Assembly: GCF_000472965.1 (NCBI RefSeq)
Contig: NZ_AXAU01000003.1
Span: 62,269-126,268, forward strand
Direction: 5' to 3'
Source of the DNA: Bradyrhizobium murdochi
GTDB taxonomy: Bacteria; Pseudomonadota; Alphaproteobacteria; Rhizobiales; Xanthobacteraceae
Length of the DNA stretch: 64,000 nucleotides
Part shown: in pieces, positions 16,590 to 26,000 of the stretch
Layout: each line of letters starts with the position of its first letter
How positions within the stretch are numbered: position 1 is the stretch's first letter
Program-made: the position numbers and the translations under genes
Notes under the pieces: model-generated
What the model was told of the DNA's origin: nothing
Database searches by the model: none
The model's input: the letters and a program-made list of their open reading frames with translations, nothing else

Positions 16590-17819
16590 TCACTTGTCCG
16601 GCGAGATCGGCATCTGGATGTCGCCCTTGATGTGTTTGATCGGTCCGGCCGACGACGGCATGATGTCGAAGTCGAATATCTCGGTCGGCAGCCACAGCGT
16701 GGCGCAGGCGTTGGGCACGTCGACGACGCCTGAGATGTGGCCCTGGCACGGCGCGGTGCCGAGGATCGAATAGGCCTGCGCGCCGGAATAGCCGAACTTC
16801 TTAAGATACTCGATCGCGTTCAAACATGCCTGGCGATAAGCGATGTGAACGTCGAGGTAATGCTGCTTGCCGGCCTCGTCCACCGAGATGCCCTCGAAGA
16901 TCAGATAATCCTTGTAGTTCGGCGTGATCGGCGATGGCTTGAACACGGGATTCTTGATGCCGTATTTGGCAACGCCGTCCTTGATGACATCGACCTTCAG
17001 ATGCAGCCAGCCGGCCATTTCGATTGCGCCGCAGAAAGTGATCTCGCCGTCGCCCTGGCTGAAGTGCAAATCGCCCATCGACAGCCCGCCGCCCGGCACA
17101 TAGACCGGGAAAAAGATCTTCGAACCGCGCGACAGATCCTTGATGTCGCAATTGCCGCCATGCTCGCGCGGCGGCACGGTGCGGGCGCCTTCGGCACCAA
17201 CCTTGGCCTTGGCATCGCCCTTGGCGCGGCCGGCATGCGCGGTCGCGGCGAACGGTGGATTGGCAAGGCCTGGCACGCGCGTCGGATTGGTCGCTATCAG
17301 CGCGGTCTCGCGCTCGTTCCAGGTCGCCAGCAATTTCGGATCGGGCAGACAACCGATCAGGCCGGGATGGATTAAGCCAGCAAAATTCACGCCGGGCACG
17401 TGGCGCGACGAGGTGTAGAGACCCTTGATGTCCCAGATCGATTTCTGGGCCAGCGGGAAATGGTCGGTCAGGAAGCCGCCGCCGTTCTGCTTGGAGAAGA
17501 AGCCGTTAAAACCCCACAGGCTTTCCTTCAGGGGGCCGACATCGAGCAGGTCGACTACGAGCAAATCGCCGGGCTCGGCGCCCTTGACGCCGATCGGACC
17601 GGACAGGAAGTGCACGATTGACAGGTCGATGTCGCGCACGTCATCGGCGGAATCGTTGTTCTTGATGAAACCGCCGGTCCAGTCATAGGTCTCGATGATG
17701 AAATCGTCGCCCGGATTGACCCACGCCACGATCGGAATATCGGGATGCCAGCGGTTGTGGATCATGTCGTTGTCGTAGGCCGATTTCGAAAGATCGACCT
17801 TGATCAGTGTCTCTGGCAT
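16590..17819 (-). CDS. fmdA: Formamidase / acetamidase
   Basis: A 409-aa member of the FmdA/AmdA family, which hydrolyses formamide (sometimes acetamide) to ammonia and the acid. Characteristic blocks are visible: HNRWHPDIP near the N-terminus, EPGDLLVVDLLDV, HPGLIGCLPD, REHGGNCDIKDL and GGGLSMGDLHFSQGDGE, which together form the metal-containing active site. The ATG has GGGGGAG 6 bases upstream. It sits between urtE and fmdB, within one co-directional operon. It differs from AmiE in fold and mechanism, so the operon carries two independent amide hydrolases. Confidence 0.93.
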   Translation of the reverse strand: MPETLIKVDLSKSAYDNDMIHNRWHPDIPIVAWVNPGDDFIIETYDWTGGFIKNNDSADDVRDIDLSIVHFLSGPIGVKGAEPGDLLVVDLLDVGPLKESLWGFNGFFSKQNGGGFLTDHFPLAQKSIWDIKGLYTSSRHVPGVNFAGLIHPGLIGCLPDPKLLATWNERETALIATNPTRVPGLANPPFAATAHAGRAKGDAKAKVGAEGARTVPPREHGGNCDIKDLSRGSKIFFPVYVPGGGLSMGDLHFSQGDGEITFCGAIEMAGWLHLKVDVIKDGVAKYGIKNPVFKPSPITPNYKDYLIFEGISVDEAGKQHYLDVHIAYRQACLNAIEYLKKFGYSGAQAYSILGTAPCQGHISGVVDVPNACATLWLPTEIFDFDIMPSSAGPIKHIKGDIQMPISPDK

Positions 17820-17857
17820 CGATAGCTCCCCCTTTTTAGACAGCACGGTTTGCGGGT

Positions 17858-18547
17858 TTACACGGACAGGAATTTAGAGACTTGCGCGGCATCGACGCTG
17901 TCGCGTGGCTCGTCGCGGACGATCTCGCCATTCTCGATGACCAGCACGCGGTCGGCGATGTCGAGCGCAAAGCTCAACACCTGTTCGGAGACCACGATCG
18001 AGAGGCCGCGCTCGTCGCGGATGCGCTTCAGGGTGCGCGCCATGTCCTTGATGATCGACGGCTGGATGCCCTCGGTCGGCTCGTCCAGCAGCAGCACTTT
18101 TGGCTTGGTGGCGAGCGCGCGGGCAATTGCGAGCTGCTGCTGCTGTCCGCCGGAGAGATTGCCGCCGCGCCGGCCTTTCATCTCCAGCAGCACCGGGAAC
18201 AATTCGTAGATGTCCTCGGGCACCTCCGAGCCGCCCGACACCACGAGGCCGGTCTCGATATTCTCCCTCACCGTCATGGTGGAAAAGATCATGCGGCCCT
18301 GTGGCACGTAGGCGAGGCCCTTGGCGACACGCTCGTAGCTCGGCAGCGCGCTGAGCTCGGCGCCTGCCATGCTCACCGAGCCGCTCTTGGTCGGCACGAT
18401 GCCCATCAGCGACTTCATCAGCGTGGTCTTGCCCATGCCGTTGCGGCCCATGATCGCGACGATCTCGTTGGGCGCGACCGAGACGTTGAGGCCGTGCAGA
18501 ACTTCGCTTTGGCCGTAGGCGACGTGAAGATCCGAAATAGCTAGCAT
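17858..18547 (-). CDS. urtE: Urea/short-chain amide ABC transporter ATPase UrtE
   Basis: A 229-aa HAAT-type ATPase. Visible motifs are Walker A (GRNGMGKTT), the Q-loop (YVPQGR), the signature NLSGGQQQQLAIARAL and Walker B (LLLDEPTEG). Its partner is UrtD and the membrane subunits are UrtB and UrtC. The ATG has AAGGAG 5 bases upstream. Fusion of this transporter to the amidase operon points to amide or urea as the cargo rather than branched-chain amino acids; this is inference from context. Confidence 0.92.
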   Translation of the reverse strand: MLAISDLHVAYGQSEVLHGLNVSVAPNEIVAIMGRNGMGKTTLMKSLMGIVPTKSGSVSMAGAELSALPSYERVAKGLAYVPQGRMIFSTMTVRENIETGLVVSGGSEVPEDIYELFPVLLEMKGRRGGNLSGGQQQQLAIARALATKPKVLLLDEPTEGIQPSIIKDMARTLKRIRDERGLSIVVSEQVLSFALDIADRVLVIENGEIVRDEPRDSVDAAQVSKFLSV

Positions 18548-18613
18548 GAGCGCTCCTTATTTGTTGCGCATGATCATGTCCGTAAACCGGACGCCACTTT
18601 CCGGGATCACGCG

Positions 18614-19352
<739 letters not shown>

Positions 19353-19369
<17 letters not shown>

Positions 19370-19428
19370 GATCTATCTCCTCATTTCGCCAATGTGGCAT
19401 CGGCAACCGTGGTGACCGATGAGCATGA
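19353..19428. repeat. Direct repeat around the urtD start codon
   Basis: TGGTGACCGATGAGCATGA occurs at 19353-19371 and again at 19410-19428, exactly 57 bases apart. Each copy carries, on the minus strand, a Shine-Dalgarno and the codons ATG CTC ATC GGT CAC. Confidence 0.85.
19373..19426 (-). CDS. Possible 17-aa leader peptide upstream of urtD
   Basis: ATG at 19426 with GAGGAGG upstream opens MLIGHHGCRCHIGEMRR and stops with TAG just before the urtD start. Its first five codons copy those of urtD. It may be a duplication relic or a translated leader; there is no direct evidence that it is expressed. Confidence 0.3.
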   Translation of the reverse strand: MLIGHHGCRCHIGEMRR

Positions 19429-19436
19429 CGTCCTCC

Positions 19437-20582
19437 TCACTCTGCCGGCGCGCCGTCGGCGACCGAATTGCTGGTCCAGTCGCCGGACTTCTTCTTGATC
19501 GAGCTGACCAGGCGATCGATGCGCGACTGGACGTGATCCGCCCAGATGCCCGACAAGCCGTTCGGGAAGGCCAGCACGACCGCGATGAACAGCGCGCCGA
19601 GGCCGAACAACCAGAGCTGCGGGAAGGATTCCGAAAGGCCGGTCTTGGCAAAATTGACCAGCAGCGCACCCCACACCGCGCCGAAGATCGACGTCCGTCC
19701 GCCGACGGCGGTGTAGATCACCATTTCGATCGACGGCACGATGCCTACAAAGGACGGCGACATGAAACCGACATTGAGTGCAAACATGGCGCCCCCTATC
19801 GCGGCGAAGATCGCAGCCATGCAGAAGGCGAAAATCTTGAAATTGGCGACGCTGTAGCCGGAGAAGCGGACGCGATCTTCCTGCTCGCGCATCGCCACCA
19901 GGATGCGGCCAAGCTTTGTCAGCCGGATGAACTGCGCGATAAGGATGCAGCCAAACAGCAGGAACACTTCAAAGAAGTATAAAACGACCTTGGCGTGGTC
20001 CGGCCTGATGTCCCATCCCTTCAGTGTACGCAGGTCGGTCATGCCGTTGATGCCGCCGGTATAACCCTGCTGCCCGACAATCAGAATGGTGAGGATGGCG
20101 GCGACGGCCTGGGTGATGATCGCGAAATAGGTACCGCCGACGCGGCGCTTGAACATTGCCGTGCCGATGATCAGGGCGAAGAGGCCTGGGACCAGGATGA
20201 TGGCGAGAACGGTGAAAGTGAGGCTGTGGAACGGCTGCCAGAACAGCGGCAGCGCGGTGATCTGATTCCAATCCATGAAATCCGGAATGCCGGGCGTGGA
20301 CTGGATCTTGGTGTTCTCGACGCTGGAGGCCTCCAGCTTGAGGAACATCGCCATGCAGTAGCCGCCGAGGCCGAAGAACACGCCCTGCCCCAGACTCAGG
20401 ATGCCGCCATATCCCCAGCACAGCACGAGGCCGATCGCGACAAAGGCGTAAGTCAAATATTTCGCGACCAGATTGAGACGGAACACATCCAGCGACAGCG
20501 GCAGGATCACGAACAGGATCAGGCCCAGTGCAACGAAGCCAATGAGCTCGGATCGATTGAAGAAGCGCGAGTTGATGATCAT
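19437..20582 (-). CDS. urtC: Urea/short-chain amide ABC transporter permease UrtC
   Basis: A 381-aa polytopic permease with 9-10 hydrophobic segments. It has the HAAT-permease block GYGGILSLGQGVFFGLGGYCMAMFL near residue 60 and the EAA-like loop GRILVAMREQEDRVRFSGYSV. The highly charged C-terminus (SSIKKKSGDWTSNS) is cytoplasmic. It forms the channel with UrtB. The start ATG has only a weak Shine-Dalgarno, but the gene lies 18 bp after urtB and may be translated by reinitiation. Confidence 0.92.
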   Translation of the reverse strand: MIINSRFFNRSELIGFVALGLILFVILPLSLDVFRLNLVAKYLTYAFVAIGLVLCWGYGGILSLGQGVFFGLGGYCMAMFLKLEASSVENTKIQSTPGIPDFMDWNQITALPLFWQPFHSLTFTVLAIILVPGLFALIIGTAMFKRRVGGTYFAIITQAVAAILTILIVGQQGYTGGINGMTDLRTLKGWDIRPDHAKVVLYFFEVFLLFGCILIAQFIRLTKLGRILVAMREQEDRVRFSGYSVANFKIFAFCMAAIFAAIGGAMFALNVGFMSPSFVGIVPSIEMVIYTAVGGRTSIFGAVWGALLVNFAKTGLSESFPQLWLFGLGALFIAVVLAFPNGLSGIWADHVQSRIDRLVSSIKKKSGDWTSNSVADGAPAE

Positions 20583-20600
20583 GACCGTGCTTTCTCGTTC

Positions 20601-21527
20601 TTACTTGCGAACCTTGAGGCTGAAGAGACCCTGGGGCCGCAACATCAGGATTCCGACGACGGCGAGCAACGTGAGAACCTTGGCCATCGAGCCCGACATG
20701 AAGAATTCGAGCGTCGATTGCGTCTGCGAGATCGAGAAGGCCGACGCGATGGTGCCGAGCAGGCTCGCGGCGCCGCCAAACACGACAACCAGGAACGTGT
20801 CGACAATGTAGAGTTGCCCCGAGGTCGGACCGGTCGAGCCGATCATGGTAAAAGCGCTTCCCGCTATCCCGGCGATCCCGCAACCGAGGCCGTAGGTGTA
20901 GCGATCGACTTTTTCGGTATTGATGCCGACGGCGCCGGCCATGATCCGGTTCTGCACGACCGCGCGGACCTGCCGTCCCCAGCGCGACTTGTAAATGACG
21001 TAAGCGACCGCGCACGTGATCGAAACGGTAAGACCCATCACGAAGATGCCGTTGATCGGCACCTCGATGCTGTCGGTCACCTTGAGCGAACCCAGCATCC
21101 ACTGCGGTAGCTCGACGCCGACCTCGCGCGCCCCGAAGACGGAGCGGTAGGCCTGCTGCAGTATGAGGCTGAGGCCCCATGTGGCGAGCAGGGTGTCGAG
21201 CGGGCGCTTGTAGAGGTGCCGGATCAGCACCCACTCCACCAGCATTCCGAGCGCGCCGGAGGCGAGGAACGCCAGCATCATCGCGAGAAAGAAATAGCCG
21301 CTGAAAAGACCCGGCAGATAGCTCTGGAACAGATTCGACGTCATCCAGGTGACGTAGGCCCCTAAGATCATGAACTCGCCATGCGCCATGTTGATGACGC
21401 CCATCTGGCCGAAGATGATGGCAAGGCCGAGCGCCATCAGCACGTAGACGGAGAACAGGATCAGGCCCGCAAAACCCTGCATGACGAAGATGGAGCCAAG
21501 ATCGCCAATCGAATAGTCGCCAAACAT
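20601..21527 (-). CDS. urtB: Urea/short-chain amide ABC transporter permease UrtB
   Basis: A 308-aa membrane protein with eight or so hydrophobic segments. It has the LivH-type N-terminus (ALGLAIIFGQMGVINMAHGEFMILGAY) and the cytoplasmic loop RAVVQNRIMAGAVGINTEKVDR, typical of UrtB. The ATG has GGAGAA 5 bases upstream. It lies downstream of urtA across a 122-bp gap that contains two stem-loops, which may let urtA be made in excess over the membrane subunits. Confidence 0.92.
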   Translation of the reverse strand: MFGDYSIGDLGSIFVMQGFAGLILFSVYVLMALGLAIIFGQMGVINMAHGEFMILGAYVTWMTSNLFQSYLPGLFSGYFFLAMMLAFLASGALGMLVEWVLIRHLYKRPLDTLLATWGLSLILQQAYRSVFGAREVGVELPQWMLGSLKVTDSIEVPINGIFVMGLTVSITCAVAYVIYKSRWGRQVRAVVQNRIMAGAVGINTEKVDRYTYGLGCGIAGIAGSAFTMIGSTGPTSGQLYIVDTFLVVVFGGAASLLGTIASAFSISQTQSTLEFFMSGSMAKVLTLLAVVGILMLRPQGLFSLKVRK

Positions 21528-21551
21528 CTAACTTCTCCGCCGGAGGAAGGT

Positions 21552-21581
21552 CCCGCGTCGCGAGAGAATTCGCGACGCGGG
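21552..21581. promoter_or_regulatory. Perfect 12-bp stem-loop between urtA and urtB
   Basis: Arms CCCGCGTCGCGA and TCGCGACGCGGG with a 6-base loop. No T-run follows, so it looks like an mRNA-protecting hairpin for the urtA segment rather than a full terminator. A second 7-bp hairpin (GCGGGAA/TTCCCGC) lies at 21631-21647, just past the urtA stop. Confidence 0.6.
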
Positions 21582-21649
21582 GTCGTGAAGCGCGGATTGA
21601 CGGTCCACGCCAGGGAGCGGTTGGAGAGTTGCGGGAAGGCTTCCCGCGC

Positions 21650-22909
21650 TTATTGGTAGCCCTTCGGGAACGGATCGGGCTCGATCAGATCCGCGGTCTC
21701 GAAGATCAGCTCGAACTGGCCATCGAGCTTGGCGCGCCCGACGCGGGTCTTCGACCAGAGGTGATGGTTTTCATGGATGCGCACGTAGCCTTCGGGCGCC
21801 TCCTTGAATTCCACGCCGGGCGAAGCGGCCGCGATCTTGTCGACGTCGAAGCTACCGGCCTTCTCGCAGGTCAGCTTCCACAGCCACGGGCCGAGATAGC
21901 CGGCTTGCGTCACGTCGCCGATCACGGTCTTCTCGCCCCACATCTTCTTGAAGGCGGGAACGAACGTCTTGTTGTTGGCATTGTCGAGCGACTGGAAGTA
22001 CTTCATGCAGGCATAGGCGCCCGCGATATTCTCGCCGCCGATGCCGTCGATTTCATCTTCGGTCACCGAAATCGTCAGCAGCGCCTGCTTCGACAGGTCG
22101 ACGCCGGCCGCCTTGAGCTGCTTGTAGAAGGCGACGTTCGAGCCGCCGACCACGTCGGTGAAGATGACGTCGGGCTTGGTCAGCTTGATCTTGTTGATCA
22201 CCGAATTGAACTGGGTGCTGCCGAGCGCGTAATATTCCTCGCCGACGACCTTGCCCTTCAGTACGTTCTCGACGTGCTTGCGCGCGATCTTGTTTGAGGT
22301 GCGCGGCCAGATGTAGTCCGAGCCGATGAAAAAGAACGATTTGGCGCCCTTCTCCTTGGCGATCCAGTTCAGGCCGGCGAGGATCTGCTGGGTTGCTTCC
22401 TGGCCGGTATAAATGACGTTCTTGGACTGCTCGAGACCTTCATAGAAGGTCGGATAGTACAGCATGCCATTGTACTGCTCGACCACCGGCAGCACCGCCT
22501 TGCGCGATGCCGAGGTCCAGCAGCCCATGATCGCTGCGACCTTGTCGTTGACGAGAAGCTTCTTGGCCTTTTCCGCAAAGGTCGGCCAGTCGCTGGCGCC
22601 GTCTTCCTGGATGAACTTGATCTTGCGCCCGAGCACGCCGCCGGCGGCGTTGATCTGTTCGATCGCGAGCTTTTCGGCCTGTATCGAGCCCGTCTCCGAG
22701 ATCGCCATCGTGCCGGTGGCCGAGTGCAGGATGCCGACGGTGACCTCCGTATCGGTGACCGCGAGCCCCGTTGTGTTGACGGTGGCGGTTGCGGGACCTG
22801 CCCCGAATGAGGGCCGAGGAAGGATCGAAACGAGCGGCAGCGCCGCCGCGCCCATCAGCAGTTTGCGGCGAAGCGGAGACCGCAGTCCCTTGTTTGGTTC
22901 GTCTGACAT
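21650..22909 (-). CDS. urtA: Urea/short-chain amide ABC transporter substrate-binding protein UrtA
   Basis: A periplasmic binding protein of 419 aa with a twin-arginine-like leader (SPLRRKLLMGAAALPLVSIL), suggesting Tat export. The mature part has the class I fold and the ligand-pocket region TVGILHSATGTMAISETGSIQAE that is characteristic of UrtA/AmiC-type urea and amide binders. The second ATG (22909) is preferred, since it gives the normal charged n-region. It opens the eight-gene operon reading to amiE and is divergent from the hybrid kinase across a 169-bp control region. Confidence 0.93.
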   Translation of the reverse strand: MSDEPNKGLRSPLRRKLLMGAAALPLVSILPRPSFGAGPATATVNTTGLAVTDTEVTVGILHSATGTMAISETGSIQAEKLAIEQINAAGGVLGRKIKFIQEDGASDWPTFAEKAKKLLVNDKVAAIMGCWTSASRKAVLPVVEQYNGMLYYPTFYEGLEQSKNVIYTGQEATQQILAGLNWIAKEKGAKSFFFIGSDYIWPRTSNKIARKHVENVLKGKVVGEEYYALGSTQFNSVINKIKLTKPDVIFTDVVGGSNVAFYKQLKAAGVDLSKQALLTISVTEDEIDGIGGENIAGAYACMKYFQSLDNANNKTFVPAFKKMWGEKTVIGDVTQAGYLGPWLWKLTCEKAGSFDVDKIAAASPGVEFKEAPEGYVRIHENHHLWSKTRVGRAKLDGQFELIFETADLIEPDPFPKGYQ

Positions 22910-22963
22910 GAGCACCCCATTTTGTTCGAGAACGCTTATTGGTCAGGCGAGGATTGCCCAGAA

Positions 22964-22978
22964 TTGTGCACCGCACAG
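22964..22978. promoter_or_regulatory. Inverted repeat in the urtA/kinase control region, site 1
   Basis: TTGTGC, 3 bases, GCACAG. Eleven of twelve arm bases are palindromic. The core TGCACCGCA recurs at site 2, 32 bp away (about three helical turns). Candidate binding site for the neighbouring LuxR-type regulator or a nitrogen regulator. Confidence 0.5.
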
Positions 22979-22997
22979 ATACGTGGGATTGCGTATA

Positions 22998-23008
22998 TTG
23001 CACCGCAA
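22998..23008. promoter_or_regulatory. Inverted repeat in the urtA/kinase control region, site 2
   Basis: TTGC, 3 bases, GCAA, sharing the 9-bp core TGCACCGCA with site 1. It lies about 17 bases upstream of the sigma-54 -24 element of the kinase gene. Confidence 0.45.
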
Positions 23009-23023
23009 AATAGCGACGTAGAT

Positions 23024-23040
23024 TTGGTACGGAGTTTGCT
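23024..23040 (+). promoter_or_regulatory. Sigma-54 (RpoN) promoter of the hybrid kinase gene
   Basis: TTGGTACGGAGTTTGCT matches TTGGYACN5TTGCW, with the invariant GG and GC separated by exactly 10 bases. Transcription would start near 23051, 28 bases before the GTG start. It implies control by a nitrogen-type enhancer-binding protein. Confidence 0.65.
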
Positions 23041-23078
23041 GGGCCAAGCGGGTCAGTCGAACTGGGCAGGAGCAGCAA

Positions 23079-26000
23079 GTGGCAGGGCGGCAGCGGATAG
23101 ACCGCGTCAGGCGCCAATATAACCAATGGGTCGCCAATCAGACGCTGGAAGACTACGCGCTGCGCTTCACCGCCAAGAGCGCCCGGCGGTGGTCTGCCGC
23201 CCGCGTCGCCAATACCGCGCTCGGCGCGATTTCCTTTCTTGCGCTGGAGGCGATCGGCGGCACCATTACGCTCAATTACGGCGCGGCCAACGCCACATCA
23301 GCCATTCTTGTCGTCAGCGTCATCATCTTCCTCTGCGGCCTGCCGATTGCCTATCATGCCGCAAAATGTGGCATCGACATTGATCTGCTGACCCGCGGCG
23401 CCGGCTTCGGCTATATCGGCTCCACCATCACCTCGCTGATCTACGCCTCCTTCACCTTCATCTTTTTCGCTATCGAGGCAGTTATCATGGCCGCGGCGCT
23501 CGAGATGTGCTTCGGCATCCCGCGCCCGATCGGCTATCTCATCAGCGCCGTCGTCATCATTCCCTTGGTGACCTACGGCATCACCCTGATCAGCCGCTTT
23601 CAATTGTGGACGCAGCCGCTCTGGATTGTCCTGCACATCCTCCCTTTCGTTGCGATTGCCTACGCCAATCCCCACTCGTTCGCTGAATGGCGGAAGTTCG
23701 CCGGCGAACACGGCAACGCCGGCGGTCATCTCGATCTGCTGCTGTTCGGCACCGCTGCCTCGGTGGTGTTTTCGCTTGTTGCGCAGATCGGCGAGCAGGT
23801 CGACTTCCTGCGGTTTCTGCCGCGCGATCGCCGGACCTCGCGAATGTCGTGGTGGATCGCGCTGCTCAGCGCCGGCCCCGGCTGGATCATTTTCGGCGCG
23901 CTCAAGCTGCTCCTGGGCTCGTTTCTCGCCTACTTCGCGCTGAGCCATGGCGTCGCCAGCGAGCAAGCCGCCGAGCCTGCGCACATGTATCTCGAAGCCT
24001 TCCGCTACGTGCTGTCCCAGCCCGATCTGGCGCTGGCGCTGACCGGCACCTTCGTCATTCTCTCGCAGATCAAGATCAACGTGACCAACGCCTATGCCGG
24101 CTCGATCGCCTGGTCGAACTTCTTCTCGCGGCTGACCCACAGCCATCCCGGCCGTGTGGTGTGGCTCGTCTTCAACGTTCTGGTAGCGCTGCTGTTGATG
24201 GAAATCGGCGTCTACAAGGCGCTCGAGCAGACGTTGGCGCTTTATTCCAACGTGGCGATTGCCTGGGTCGGCGCGCTGGTTGCCGATCTCGTCGTCAACA
24301 AGCCGCTTGGCTTGCGCCCGCAGCACATCGAGTTCAAACGCGCGCATCTCTGCGATATCAACCCGGTCGGCGTCGGCGCGATGACGATCGCGACCATTGT
24401 CTCGATCTCTGCCTTTTACGGCCTGTTCGGCCCGACAGCGAAGGCGCTCTCCGCCTTCGTGGCGCTCGCAGTTGCCTTCGTCACCGCGCCCCTGATCGCC
24501 TGGGTGACCGACGGCAAGTATTACATCGCGCGCAAGCCGAAGCGGAGCTGGCAGAACCTCGAATCGATCCAGTGCTGCATCTGCGAGCACTCGTTCGAGC
24601 CGGAGGACATGGCCTCCTGCCCGGCCTATGCCGGCCCGATCTGTTCGCTGTGCTGCTCGCTCGATGCCCGCTGCCATGATCTCTGCAAGCCGCATGCGCG
24701 CGCCGGCGCTCAGGTCTCGGACATGCTCGGAAAGCTGTTGCCGGAGACGATTTATGCTCGGATTAATTCGCAGTTCGGGCACTATCTCGGCGTGTTTGCG
24801 GTCTCCGCGGGGCTGGTCGGGCTGACGCTGGGACTGATCTATCTGCAGACCTCGGCGGCAATACCCGTCGAAAATTTTGCGCTGTCGGAGGTACTGTGGA
24901 AGGTGTTCTTCGCGCTCACCATCATCATCGGCGTGGTGGCATGGTTGTTCGTGCTGGCGCAACAGAGTCGCCGCGCGGCGGAAGCGGAGACGCGGCGGCA
25001 GACCGCGCTCCTGATCCAGGAGATCGACGCGCATAAGCGCACCGACGCCGAACTGCAGCGCGCCAAGGAAGTCGCGGAATCGGCAAACCTTGCCAAGAGC
25101 CGTTACGTGGTGGGATTGAGCCATGAACTGCGCTCACCGCTGAACGCCATCAGCGGCTATGCGCAATTGCTGGAGCAGGATTCCAACCTCCCCGCCAAGC
25201 CCCGCGACCAAGTGCGCGTGGTCCGGCGCAGCGCCGACCATTTGTCGGGACTGATCGACGGCATCCTCGATATCTCCAAAATCGAAGCAGGCCGGCTTTA
25301 CCTGTCGCGCGACGAGGTCCGCCTGAGCGAATTTCTCGATCAGCTCGTCGGCATGTTTCGCGTTCAGGCCGCCGCCAAGGGTATCGACTTCATCTTCAAG
25401 CGGCCTTCGGTGCTGCCGCTCGTCGTCTATGCCGATGAGAAGCGGCTGCGGCAGGTTCTGATCAACCTGCTGTCGAATGCACTGAAGTTCACGCAGACCG
25501 GAAACGTGCAGTTCGTCGTGCACTACCGCAGCCCCGTTGCGGAGTTCGAGGTGATCGATACCGGGCCCGGCATTCAGCCGAACGACCTCGAACGTATCTT
25601 CGCACCCTTTGAGCGCGGCGCGCTCGGCGTCTCGCAGCCGCAGACCGGCACCGGGCTTGGGCTGACCATCAGCCGCCTCCTGGCGGGCGTGATGGGTGGC
25701 GACATCAAAGTGACCAGCCAAGTCGGCAACGGCAGCACGTTTCGGGTGAAAATCCTGCTGTCGGAAGTCACGAATCCGACGCGGATCGCGCCGGTGGAGG
25801 CGCCGATCTTCGGCTATCACGGCCCCCGCAAGACGATCCTGATCACCGACGACGATCCGACCCACCGCGATCTCCTGCGCGAGGTGCTGACGCCGCTCGG
25901 CTTCATTCTGCTCAGCGCGCCCGATGGCCCCGGCTGTCTCGCGCTGGCGCAGCATTGCCGGCCGGATCTGTTCCTGCTCGACATCTCGATGGCCGGCATG

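Noticed and set aside
22985-23010. Sigma-54 promoter reading to urtA
   Set aside because: GG and GC are correctly spaced on the minus strand, but the flanking bases of both elements match poorly, so it is not listed as a feature.
23298-25124. 608-codon open frame antisense to the hybrid kinase gene
   Set aside because: It is a high-GC shadow frame: Arg/Gly/Asp-rich with no domain or Shine-Dalgarno, while the plus strand carries clear permease and kinase motifs.
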